DNA from: Streptacidiphilus sp. PB12-B1b
Lineage (GTDB): Bacteria > Actinomycetota > Actinomycetes > Streptomycetales > Streptomycetaceae
Reading direction: 5' to 3'
NCBI RefSeq assembly: GCF_014084125.1
Contig: NZ_CP048405.1
Coordinates: 3,100,001-3,164,000, forward strand
Length of the DNA stretch: 64,000 nt
Shown: one piece after another, positions 7,368-15,576 of the stretch
Layout: each line of letters begins with the position of its first letter
How positions within the stretch are numbered: position 1 is the first letter of the stretch
Notes under the pieces: model-generated
The model's input: the letters and a program-made list of their open reading frames with translations, nothing else
What the model was told of the DNA's origin: nothing
Databases searched by the model: none
Translations under genes and position numbers: made by a program

Positions 7368-8967
7368 CGGGCACCTTCTCGTCGGCCCGCGTCTGCGCGG
7401 GGACGCCTGCCGCGCCCGGGGCGCCGTGGGCCAGGGCGTTGCGGCCGGGGAGCCAGAGCAGGGCGATCAGCACGCCCAGCGCTCCGACCGTGACCGAGCC
7501 GTACACGGCCAGGTGCATGGCGTGGACGAAGGCGTCGTTCGCGGGCCGGAGCAGCGGCTCGGCGCGGGGGCCGACCTTCTCCACGAACGCCTGGGTGGCG
7601 GTGATCGAGCCGGAGAGGTTCTTGACCGTGCCCGGGCTCGAGTGCAGCTGCGGCACGGAGTTGAGCACGGGGGTGATCTGGCTGCGGTAGGCGGAGGTGA
7701 GGATCGATCCGAGGACCGCGACCCCCAGCGCGCCGCCGACCTGGCGGACGGTGTTGTTGATGGCCGAGCCCTCACCGGCCTTCTCGCGCGGCACCGAGGC
7801 CATCACCGCGGCGGTGGCCGGCGGCATCACGTTGGCCATGCCCATGCCCATGGCGAACAGGGCGATCTCCAGGCGCCAGATCGGGGTGCCGGTGCCGACG
7901 AAGGCGTAGTAGCCCAGGGCGAGCGTGACCAGGGCCATGCCGGTGGCGGTGACCGCCTTGTGGCCCAGGCGCTTGACCAGACCGGCGCTGCGCGAGGAGA
8001 AGATCAGCTGGGCCACCGCCAGCGGGATCAGCAGCACACCGCACTTCAGCGGCGAGAAGCCGCGCACGGCCTGCATGTAGAACGAGAGGAAGAAGGTCAT
8101 GCCCATCAGGGCGAAGAAGACCAGGCCGACGACGGCCACGGCGGCGGAGAAGCTCCGGTGCCGGAACAGCTTGACGTTGAGCGCGGGGTGGTCGGTGCGG
8201 CGCTCCCACAGCACGAACAGCACCAGCAGCAGCACGCCGAGGGCGATGATGCCGAGCGCCTCGGGCTTGAGCCAGCCGATGTCGCCGGCCCGGATGATGC
8301 CGTAGACGAAGGCGGTGATTCCGGCGATGGACAGCGGCACGCCGACCGGGTCGAACTTGCCCGGCCTGGGGTTCTTGGAGTCCGGGACGAGGAAGACCAT
8401 CAGCGCGACGGCGAGCACCACGATCGGGATGTTGACCAGGAAGACCGAGCCCCACCAGAAGTGCTGGAGCAGGACGCCGCCGGTGATCGGGCCGATGGCG
8501 ATGGCGATGCCGACGGCGCCGGACCAGATGCCGATGGCCTTGGCCCGCTCCTTGGGCTCGAACACGTTGGAGATGATGGCCAGCGTGGTGGGCATGACCG
8601 CCGCGCCGCCGACGCCCATCAGGATGCGCGCGCCGATCAGCTCGCCCGGCGTCTGCGAGTAGGCAGAGGCCAGCGAGGCGATGCCGAACACCGTCATGCC
8701 GAGCAGCAGCAGCTTCTTGCGGCCGATCCGGTCGCCCAGGACGCCCCAGGTGAACAGCAGCCCGGCGAAGGCCAGGGTGTAGGCGTTGGTCGCCCATTCC
8801 AGGTCGGTCTCGGACGCGCCGAGGCCCTTCACCGGGTCGGCGATGGTCTTGAGGGCGACGTTGAGGATGCTGGAGTCGAGGACGACGACCAGCAGGCTCA
8901 GCACCAGGACGCCCAGGATCATCCAGCGGCGCTTGTGCACCGTGGGATCGACTGCGGGTGTGGTCAT
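7357..8967 (-). CDS. DHA2-family MFS drug exporter (EmrB/QacA type)
   Basis: 536 residues, the size of 14-helix drug:H+ antiporters. It shows LDSSILNVAL in helix 1 (the D1-type motif of DHA2), LGDRIGRKKLLLLG (motif A, near residue 80) and GVGGAAVMPTTLAII (helix 4). I set the start at ATG 8967 (MTTPAVDPTVHK, ribosome site GGAAA); the frame is open for 53 more codons upstream but that extension is low-quality and crosses the likely promoter. It exports hydrophobic compounds. It is divergent from the lanthipeptide genes, with 274 bp between the starts, so a role in exporting that peptide is conceivable but unproven; the coupled TetR suggests drug-inducible efflux. Confidence 0.92.
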   Translation of the reverse strand: MTTPAVDPTVHKRRWMILGVLVLSLLVVVLDSSILNVALKTIADPVKGLGASETDLEWATNAYTLAFAGLLFTWGVLGDRIGRKKLLLLGMTVFGIASLASAYSQTPGELIGARILMGVGGAAVMPTTLAIISNVFEPKERAKAIGIWSGAVGIAIAIGPITGGVLLQHFWWGSVFLVNIPIVVLAVALMVFLVPDSKNPRPGKFDPVGVPLSIAGITAFVYGIIRAGDIGWLKPEALGIIALGVLLLVLFVLWERRTDHPALNVKLFRHRSFSAAVAVVGLVFFALMGMTFFLSFYMQAVRGFSPLKCGVLLIPLAVAQLIFSSRSAGLVKRLGHKAVTATGMALVTLALGYYAFVGTGTPIWRLEIALFAMGMGMANVMPPATAAVMASVPREKAGEGSAINNTVRQVGGALGVAVLGSILTSAYRSQITPVLNSVPQLHSSPGTVKNLSGSITATQAFVEKVGPRAEPLLRPANDAFVHAMHLAVYGSVTVGALGVLIALLWLPGRNALAHGAPGAAGVPAQTRADEKVPVVD

Positions 8968-9022
8968 GGGGAGTTTCCGATCACTGCGATTACGAGACTT
9001 CTTAGTATCGAAAACAGTAGCA

Positions 9023-9054
9023 CGATTTACGAGACTGGCAAGGTCCGTAAATCG
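9023..9054. promoter_or_regulatory. Inverted repeat, probable TetR operator
   Basis: CGATTTAC at 9023-9030 is mirrored exactly by GTAAATCG at 9047-9054, 16 bp apart, an AT-rich island in a GC-rich genome and 56 bp upstream of the MFS start. A 10-bp direct repeat (TTACGAGACT at 8990-8999 and 9027-9036) overlaps it. Position and symmetry fit the operator of the TetR protein encoded behind the exporter. Confidence 0.6.
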
Positions 9055-9241
9055 GAGGGTATGCGAACGGTCGTCCCGGCCGCCGCCGCGCCCGCGCCCG
9101 CCGGGGTCGAGAATTCGCCAGTTCACTTGCCTCCCACCGCTGCTGACGTTGTATCAAGTCATCGCCGCCGGGGTCTGGTGTCGGCGTCGGTGAGCCGCGA
9201 GACTGGCGGCGCACACCCATCCGCCAAGAGGGGAGTCACCC

Positions 9242-9433
9242 ATGCACACCGTTCTTGAGGAAGCCGAGCTGACCGTCGCCGCGTGGCGCGACGGCACCGC
9301 CGACCACAGCCCGGCGGGCCCGCTGTTCACCAGCGGCGCGTACGCCGAGTCGGAGCTGACCGCGTCGGGCGCGGTACGCACCATCCAGTGCGGCACGGCG
9401 TGTTCGTACTCGGCGGGCCGCGAGTGCTGTTGA
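9242..9433 (+). CDS. lanA: Class II lanthipeptide precursor peptide
   Basis: 63 residues, directly before a LanM gene. The N-terminal part is acidic (MHTVLEEAELTVAAW...), as expected for a leader bound by LanM, and ends with a Gly-Ala at 43-44, a typical class II cleavage site. Cleavage there would leave VRTIQCGTACSYSAGRECC: 19 residues with four Cys (50, 54, 62, 63) and exactly four Ser/Thr (47, 52, 55, 57), enough for four (methyl)lanthionine rings. TIQCGT resembles TIECGT of actagardine, with Gln in place of the Glu important in the mersacidin group. A GAGGGGAG ribosome site precedes the ATG. Ring pattern and activity cannot be read from sequence. Confidence 0.88.
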   Translation: MHTVLEEAELTVAAWRDGTADHSPAGPLFTSGAYAESELTASGAVRTIQCGTACSYSAGRECC

Positions 9434-9439
9434 GCACCC

Positions 9440-12436
9440 GTGCCTGATCCGACACCCGTCGGTTTCGAACCCGTGCTGGACCGCCTGCTGGAGCCGGCCT
9501 CTGCCGACCTGGCGGCCCGGCTCGGGGACGTCCCCGGGCTGGAACCGAGCGAGCAGGACGCCATCCGCGAGGGCGCGGCCCGCGCCCTCGGCGCGAGCGT
9601 GCTGCGCAAGGTCAACCGGGTGCTGCTGCTGGAACTCAACGCCGCCCGCGTCTCCGGACGGCTCACCGCCGCAGACCCCGCCGCGCGCTGGGACCAGTGG
9701 ATCGCCGAAGCCTGCCGCCCCGGCTTCTGGGAGGCGCTGACCGACCACTACCCCGGCCTGCTCCGACGCCTGCGCGCGGTCATCGGCAACGCCTGCGACG
9801 CTGCGCTCACCACCGGCGTCCGCTTCGCCGAGGCCCGCGACTCGCTGGCGCGGCTGCCCGGCGCCGGAAGCGGCACGCTGACCGGCATCACCTTCGGCGC
9901 GGGCGACACCCACCGCGGCGGACAGAGCGTCGCCCTGCTCACCACCACGACCGGGCAGGTCGTCTACAAACCGCGCTCCGTCGACGTCGACACCCGGCTC
10001 GCCCGGCTGCTCGACACCGTCATTGCCGGACACCCGGCCGGTACCCGGATCCGGGTACCGCAGGTGCTGGCCCGGCCGGACCACGGCTGGTCCGAGCACG
10101 TCCAGCACCGCTACTGCGCGGACGAGCGCGAGCTGAACGCCTTCTACCTGGGCATCGGCCACTGGCTCGCGGTCATGCGCCTGCTCGGCGGCAGCGACCT
10201 GCACGCGGAGAACGTCATCGCGGCCGGCCCGGTGCCCGTGGTCGTGGACTGCGAGACCCTGTTCACCCCGCACACCGCCGTCGTCCCCTCCGGCTACGGC
10301 CGCGCCGTCGACCGCGCCGCCGAGCTCCTCGGCGACAGCGTGCTGCGCATCGGACTGCTGCCCGGACGCGGCCAGGCCCTGGGCTGGCGCGGCGTGGACC
10401 TCTCCGCCGTCGGCTCCCTGCCCGGCCAGCAGCCGGTCCTCTCCATGCCGGTCATCGTCGGCCTCGGCACCGACGAGGCCCGCATGGACTACGCGCAGGT
10501 GCCGATCGCCGCCTCCCGCAACCACCCGAGCCCCGATCCCGTCCTGCACCGCTACTGGGACCGGGTGGTCGAGGGCTTCACCGGGCTGACCGAGGAACTG
10601 CACCGGCTCGACCGCTCCGGGCACCTCGCCGAACCGCTGGCCGCCTTCGCCGACTGCCCGGTCCGGGTGGTGGTCCGGGCGACCGAGACCTCCCAGGAGC
10701 TCGCCCGGATGCTGTGGCACCCGGCCTCCCTGCACGACGAGCCCGCCTCGGTCGAGCGGGCCCGCGCGCTGCTGGCCGGACACGCCGCCAACGCCTCCGC
10801 CGCCCCCGGCGACCTGGCGGTGATCAAGGCCGAAGTCGCCGACCTGCTCGACGGCGACGTACCGGTCTTCACCACCACTCCGCGCGAGGGGCGGCTCACC
10901 GGCCCCCGGGGCACCGGCTTCGGACCCGCCCGCGACCTGATCGCCGACACCCTCGGACGCTGGCGCGCCGACGACTCCGTCCTGGACCGGCAGGTCATCC
11001 AGGGCACCCTGGTCAGCGCCTACCTCAACGAGGGCTGGCTGCCCGACCGCAAGCCGATGCGGCCCGCCCGCGTCACCGCCGAGCAGCTGGACCGGCGCCG
11101 ACGCGACCAGGCGTCCGCCATCGTCCGTCGGCTGCGGGACGCCGCAATCCGCGCCGACGACGGCACCGTCGCCTGGATCGCACCGGTGCTCGACGGCACC
11201 GGCTGGTCCATCCAGCCCATGGCGAACGACCTGTACGGCGGCCTGTCCGGCGCGGCCGTCCTGCTCGCCGCCTACCGGTTCGAAGCCGCCCGGGGCCGGG
11301 CCGACGCCGTCGACGGCCTGGACGTCCTGCTCGCCGACACCCTGCGCACCCTGCGCGCGACCGAGGCCCAGGAGGAGCGCGACCGGGCCGGGAGCATGGC
11401 GCTGCGGCCCGACGCCCCCGGCGGCTTCGTCGGCCTCGGCTCACGCATCTGGGCCTGGCTGCTGCTGGGCCGCATGGACGCCAGTGGCGTCGAACCGGAG
11501 CAGGCGCTGGCCCGGGCGCTCCGCCTGGCCGGGCGCCTGCCCGAGGCGGTCGCGGCGGACGACGCCCTCGACCTGTTCCGGGGCATGGCCGGGGCCGTCG
11601 TCCCGCTGCTGCGGCTGGCCCAGTACTCCGGCGAGCCCCGCTGGTCGGCGCTGGCCGACGACACCGGCACCCGCCTGGTGCGCGCCGCCGACGTCCGCGC
11701 CGCCGACACCGGATCGGCCGGTGGCGGTGGCGGCGGGAGCGCCGGAGCCGGTACCGCCGGTGCCGGTACCGCCCGCTGGGGCAGCCCCCACTTCCCGGAC
11801 GGCGTCGGCGGCATGGCGCACGGCGCGACCGGCATCGGCTGGGCGCTGGCGCGGCTGGCCGCTGCGGACACCGGCGTCCAGGAGGTGACCGCGGCCGTCG
11901 GCCGGACCGCCGAGGCGGCCTTCGCCTTCGAGGAGAGCACCTACGACCCGGCCCTGGCCGGCTGGATCGACCTGCGGGCCCCCGGCCACACCGGAGCCGC
12001 CTGGTGCCACGGCGCCGGAGGCATCGGCCTGGCCGCCGTCGACCTGATCCGGCACGGCCGCGACCCCGACTGCGGCCCCGACCGCCACCGCGACCGGTGG
12101 CGCGACGTGCTGCGCCGGGCCGCCGCCTCCTGCTGGGCCGACGGGGTCGGCTGGAACCACACCCTGTGCCACGGGGACTTCGGCGTCTGGGAGGTGGTCG
12201 ACCACGCGCTCTCCGCCGGCGTGGCCCCGGTCGGCCTGGACCGTCCCGCCCTGGACGCGCACCTGATCAGCGGCCTGGAGGAGTACGGCCCGATCAGCGG
12301 CCTGGCCCGGGACACCTTCGCACCCGGCCTGCTGCCCGGCGTCGGCGGCATCGCCTACCAACTGCTGCGGATGCACCCGGACAGCCCACTCCCCTCGGTC
12401 CTGCTACCCGACCCCGGCCACCCCACCCCGCTCTGA
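9440..12436 (+). CDS. lanM: Class II lanthipeptide synthetase LanM
   Basis: 998 residues, normal for LanM. The N-terminal dehydratase (DUF4135) phosphorylates and eliminates Ser/Thr; its kinase-like site is seen as GGSDLHAENVIA followed by VVVDCETLF (about 250-275). The C-terminal LanC-like cyclase has HGATGIG, WCHGAGG (Cys near 855) and LCHGDFG (Cys-His near 910), the three zinc ligands that activate the Cys thiols. A Gly/Ala-rich insertion (about 757-778) interrupts the cyclase before HFPDGVGG. GTG 9440 is 6 bp after the precursor stop with no separate ribosome site, so translation is probably coupled. No LanT, protease or immunity gene is next to it. Confidence 0.96.
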   Translation: MPDPTPVGFEPVLDRLLEPASADLAARLGDVPGLEPSEQDAIREGAARALGASVLRKVNRVLLLELNAARVSGRLTAADPAARWDQWIAEACRPGFWEALTDHYPGLLRRLRAVIGNACDAALTTGVRFAEARDSLARLPGAGSGTLTGITFGAGDTHRGGQSVALLTTTTGQVVYKPRSVDVDTRLARLLDTVIAGHPAGTRIRVPQVLARPDHGWSEHVQHRYCADERELNAFYLGIGHWLAVMRLLGGSDLHAENVIAAGPVPVVVDCETLFTPHTAVVPSGYGRAVDRAAELLGDSVLRIGLLPGRGQALGWRGVDLSAVGSLPGQQPVLSMPVIVGLGTDEARMDYAQVPIAASRNHPSPDPVLHRYWDRVVEGFTGLTEELHRLDRSGHLAEPLAAFADCPVRVVVRATETSQELARMLWHPASLHDEPASVERARALLAGHAANASAAPGDLAVIKAEVADLLDGDVPVFTTTPREGRLTGPRGTGFGPARDLIADTLGRWRADDSVLDRQVIQGTLVSAYLNEGWLPDRKPMRPARVTAEQLDRRRRDQASAIVRRLRDAAIRADDGTVAWIAPVLDGTGWSIQPMANDLYGGLSGAAVLLAAYRFEAARGRADAVDGLDVLLADTLRTLRATEAQEERDRAGSMALRPDAPGGFVGLGSRIWAWLLLGRMDASGVEPEQALARALRLAGRLPEAVAADDALDLFRGMAGAVVPLLRLAQYSGEPRWSALADDTGTRLVRAADVRAADTGSAGGGGGGSAGAGTAGAGTARWGSPHFPDGVGGMAHGATGIGWALARLAAADTGVQEVTAAVGRTAEAAFAFEESTYDPALAGWIDLRAPGHTGAAWCHGAGGIGLAAVDLIRHGRDPDCGPDRHRDRWRDVLRRAAASCWADGVGWNHTLCHGDFGVWEVVDHALSAGVAPVGLDRPALDAHLISGLEEYGPISGLARDTFAPGLLPGVGGIAYQLLRMHPDSPLPSVLLPDPGHPTPL

Positions 12437-12445
12437 CCGCCCGCT

Positions 12446-12463
12446 CTGCCCCGCGCGGGGCAG
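12446..12463 (+). terminator. Palindromic terminator after lanM
   Basis: CTGCCCCG-CG-CGGGGCAG is an 18-bp perfect palindrome 9 bp after the LanM stop, in the convergent gap with the oxidoreductase gene. No T tract. It supports lanA-lanM as a two-gene transcript. Confidence 0.6.
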
Positions 12464-12521
12464 CCCGTGCGGGGGCAGCGCGGCGGCCCGGCTCGGGTGC
12501 GCCCGGGTCAGGGGGCAGGGG

Positions 12522-13502
12522 TCAGGGGGCCACCCGCAGCACCAGCTTGCCCCGGGTGCGGCAGGTCTCGCCCCGGCTGTGGGCCTGGCCCACCTGCTCC
12601 AGCGGGAACACCTCCTCGACCTCCACCGCCACGGCCCCGGCGTCCACGAGCCCGGCGATGTGGGTCAGCGCCGGGCCGTCGGGCTCCACCAGGAAGGCAC
12701 TGACCCGGACGCCGCGAGCCTCCGCCGCCTCGCCCAGCTCGGCGGAGACCCCGGCCGGGACCGCGACCAGCAGGCCGCCGGGGCGCAGCACCTGGAGCGA
12801 GCGGGTGCTGGTGCGGTCGTGGCCGTCGCCCACCAGGTCGATGACCACGTCGACGTCGTCGATGACGTCCTCGAACCGGACGGCGGTGTAGTCGACGAGC
12901 TCGTCCGCGCCGAGCTTGGTCAGCCAGTCGTGGCTCCGGGCGCTGGCGGTGCCGATGACGTGCGCGCCCAGGTGCTTGGCGAACTGGACGGCGAAGTGCC
13001 CCACCCCGCCCGCGGCAGCGTGGACCAGCACCCGCTGGCCGGGACGCAGGTCGGCGGTGTCCACCAGGGCCTGCCAGGCGGTCAGCGCGGCCAGCGGTAC
13101 GGCGGCCGCCTGCTCGTGCCCGAGCGCGGCGGGCTTGCGGGCGAACTGGCGGGCCGGTGCGGTGACGTACTCGGCGTAGCCGCCGGCCGCGCGGGGGAAC
13201 CACGGCATGCCGTAGACCTCGTCCCCGGGCTTGAGAGTGGTCACCCCGAAACCGATCTCCTCCACCACCCCGGACACGTCCCAGCCGAGGGTGAACGGCG
13301 GCTCGCCGAGCACCTGGGCCATGCCGGAGCCGGCGCGGGTCTTCCAGTCCACCGGGTTGATCCCGGCGGCGTGCACCCGCACCAGGACCTCCGTCGGCAG
13401 CGGCGCGGGCCGGGGCACCTGCGCCACCCGCAGCACCTCCGGGCCGCCGAAGCGGTCCTGGATCACGGCGCGCATGGTGGGCGTGGACGGGGGAGTGGAC
13501 AT
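12522..13502 (-). CDS. NADP-dependent MDR oxidoreductase (quinone reductase-like)
   Basis: 326 residues, zinc-free medium-chain reductase: GroES-like N-terminal domain, then the nucleotide fold with VLVHAAAGGVGHFAVQFAK (AxxGxxG) around residues 155-173. No zinc-binding Cys or GHE motif is present. Such enzymes reduce quinones or alpha,beta-unsaturated carbonyls with NADPH in the cytosol. It is divergent from an HxlR regulator across 142 bp; such pairs are typically an electrophile- or quinone-sensing system. ATG 13502 chosen; MRAV at 13475 would also be possible. Confidence 0.88.
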   Translation of the reverse strand: MSTPPSTPTMRAVIQDRFGGPEVLRVAQVPRPAPLPTEVLVRVHAAGINPVDWKTRAGSGMAQVLGEPPFTLGWDVSGVVEEIGFGVTTLKPGDEVYGMPWFPRAAGGYAEYVTAPARQFARKPAALGHEQAAAVPLAALTAWQALVDTADLRPGQRVLVHAAAGGVGHFAVQFAKHLGAHVIGTASARSHDWLTKLGADELVDYTAVRFEDVIDDVDVVIDLVGDGHDRTSTRSLQVLRPGGLLVAVPAGVSAELGEAAEARGVRVSAFLVEPDGPALTHIAGLVDAGAVAVEVEEVFPLEQVGQAHSRGETCRTRGKLVLRVAP

Positions 13503-13584
13503 ACGGCAGCTCCAGTACAGGCGGAACGGCGGGAGACCCGGGCCTGGGCCTCCCCGGTGATGTCGGCGACGGTATCCCCGCGCC

Positions 13585-13624
13585 TATAGTTACCCGCAAG
13601 GTCCACTACTTTCCATCGGGAAGT
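13585..13624 (+). promoter_or_regulatory. Promoter and operator of the HxlR gene
   Basis: TATAGT at 13585-13590 is a good -10 for the HxlR gene. Downstream, ACTTTCC (13608-13614) and GGGAAGT (13618-13624) form an inverted repeat with six of seven positions paired around ATC, where a dimeric repressor would block initiation. It sits between the divergent reductase and regulator, so it may control both. Confidence 0.5.
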
Positions 13625-13644
13625 TTCCTGGTGAGAGGTGTCCC

Positions 13645-14028
13645 ATGACGATGAACTGCGAGTCCGGCCAGCACGGCGACCACGATGTCTACACCGCCCA
13701 GTGCCCCTGCCGCGCCATGCTGGACCTGCTGGCCAACAAGTGGTCCGCGCTGGCCATCGGCGCGCTCGAAGAGGGGCCGCGGCGCTTCGGCGAGCTGCAG
13801 CGGACGCTGCAGGGGGTCAGCCCCAAGGTGCTCACCCAGACCCTGCGCCGCCTGGAGGACTCCGCCCTGCTGACCCGCACCGTCTACCCCGCCGTGCCCC
13901 TGCACGTCGAGTACGCGCTCACCCCGCTGGGCCGCAGCGCCGCCGTCCCCCTCGGGCTGCTCCGCAGCTGGGTCGAGGAGAACCTCGACCGCACCGCAGC
14001 CGCCCCCTGCGACCCGGTGGCCGGCTGA
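13645..14028 (+). CDS. HxlR family transcriptional regulator
   Basis: 127 residues with the HxlR winged helix: an early CPC (Cys21, Cys23), then LLANKWSALAIGAL, RRFGELQRTLQGVSPKVLTQTLRRLE (recognition helix, about 50-72) and the wing VEYALTPLGR. Family members sense electrophiles or redox stress, often through the N-terminal Cys, and control a neighbouring reductase, here the divergent MDR gene. A ribosome site (GAGAGGTG) precedes the ATG. Confidence 0.92.
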   Translation: MTMNCESGQHGDHDVYTAQCPCRAMLDLLANKWSALAIGALEEGPRRFGELQRTLQGVSPKVLTQTLRRLEDSALLTRTVYPAVPLHVEYALTPLGRSAAVPLGLLRSWVEENLDRTAAAPCDPVAG

Positions 14029-14183
14029 CGGCGCGTTCCGCCGGTGATGACCAACTCGCTTGCAGAGAAAGTGAATTCAGGCTGCCAGGACGGTGAACCC
14101 ATCCCAGATTCTGTCGTGTCCATGGATAGAGTCTCATGTCCGGATCCGCGCTGGACGGACCCGGCCTCCGAAAGGACGACAGG

Positions 14184-14567
14184 ATGAGCATCACCCGTTC
14201 CGTCAAGCGCCTGACCACCGCCCTGGCCTGCTCCGTGCTCGCGGCAGGGGCCCTCGTCGGCGTCAACGCGACCAGCGCCTCCGCCTCCACCATCAGCAAC
14301 GGCTACGTGCAGCTCTGCGCCCAGGGCGACTACCCGGCCTACATCGTCTTCCCCTACCGCGGCGGCTTCTCCAGCACCATCGTCCAGCCCAAGACCTGCT
14401 GGTACACCTACATGGGCGGCAACTCCTGGGAGCCGATCGACATCTACGGCCTCGGCAACAACAGCGTCATCCCGATCGGCGAGGTCTGGTACGACGGCAG
14501 CGTCTCCGGCATCGGCATCGGCGCCGAAGGCTACGCCTCGGACAACCCCTACTACTGGACCTGGTAA
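14184..14567 (+). CDS. Small secreted protein of unknown function
   Basis: 127 residues. The N-terminus is a Sec signal (basic SITRSVKR, hydrophobic LACSVLAAGALVGV, cleavage near SASA-ST, residue 34). The mature part of about 93 residues is rich in Tyr, Gly, Ser and Asn, contains two Cys (a likely disulfide) and ends YYWTW. I chose ATG 14184 because AAAGGACGACAGG precedes it; earlier in-frame starts would destroy the signal. I do not recognise the family. It stands alone between the HxlR gene and a small membrane protein gene on the other strand. Confidence 0.75.
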   Translation: MSITRSVKRLTTALACSVLAAGALVGVNATSASASTISNGYVQLCAQGDYPAYIVFPYRGGFSSTIVQPKTCWYTYMGGNSWEPIDIYGLGNNSVIPIGEVWYDGSVSGIGIGAEGYASDNPYYWTW

Positions 14568-14605
14568 CCCGCCCCACCCCTGCCCGCCTCGCGCCGCTGG
14601 TGCGG

Positions 14606-14758
14606 TCAGCGCGCGGCGGCGAAGGCGCGGACCAGGTGGGTGAGGCTGTCCAGGACGGCCGGGATGTCGGAGGGGTCGGCCCGGAGGACGGCGGCCAGGC
14701 CGAGGGCCAGGACGGTGCCGATGACGGCCAGCAGGACGGTCAACACGGAAAGCTGCAC
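14606..14758 (-). CDS. 50-residue single-pass membrane protein
   Basis: From GTG 14758, with GGGAG 6 bp before it, the frame encodes MQLSVLTVLLAVIGTVLALG, one hydrophobic helix, then a short soluble tail (LRADPSDIPAVLDSLTHLV). A longer upstream start (GTG 14824) is possible but lacks a ribosome site. No family recognised. It is divergent from the frameshifted DNA-binding-like gene, 192 bp between starts. Confidence 0.5.
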   Translation of the reverse strand: MQLSVLTVLLAVIGTVLALGLAAVLRADPSDIPAVLDSLTHLVRAFAAAR

Positions 14759-14950
14759 GGTGGACTCCCAGAGGACGGGCCGCCGGCCTGTGGTGCCGGC
14801 GGCGTTGGCCCCAGCACAGGCCACCGGGCGGCGGTCCGGCGCGTCCGGTCGCCGTCCGGAGCGTCAACTACGCTGGTGGCCCGGCACTTTCCGGTGTCCG
14901 GGGCGCCGGACGCACCGGACGCCCGGGGCGACCTGCGGACTGGGGGAGCG

Positions 14951-15463
<513 letters not shown>

Positions 15464-15576
15464 CGTCGTTCTGATGCTGCATCAAGTGTCGTTCCCCGCT
15501 CCCGCGCGCGGTTCGTCCTATGGTGGTCCAGCGCCGGGTGGCGGTGCCCGTGGAAGCGGCTGATTCGTGGAGTGGT

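Noticed and set aside
9057-9062. GGGTAT upstream of the lanthipeptide precursor
   Set aside because: The paired upstream box at 15 bp is GCAA, which does not fit, so no SigB-like promoter is claimed for lanA.
9236-10783. Minus-strand frame of 515 codons opposite lanA and lanM
   Set aside because: It is opposite the strong LanM domains and has the Gly/Arg/Val-rich composition of an antisense shadow.
13590-13614. Minus-strand GGGTAA near the HxlR/oxidoreductase intergenic region
   Set aside because: No GNNT box lies 14-16 bp upstream, so it is not counted as a SigB-like promoter.
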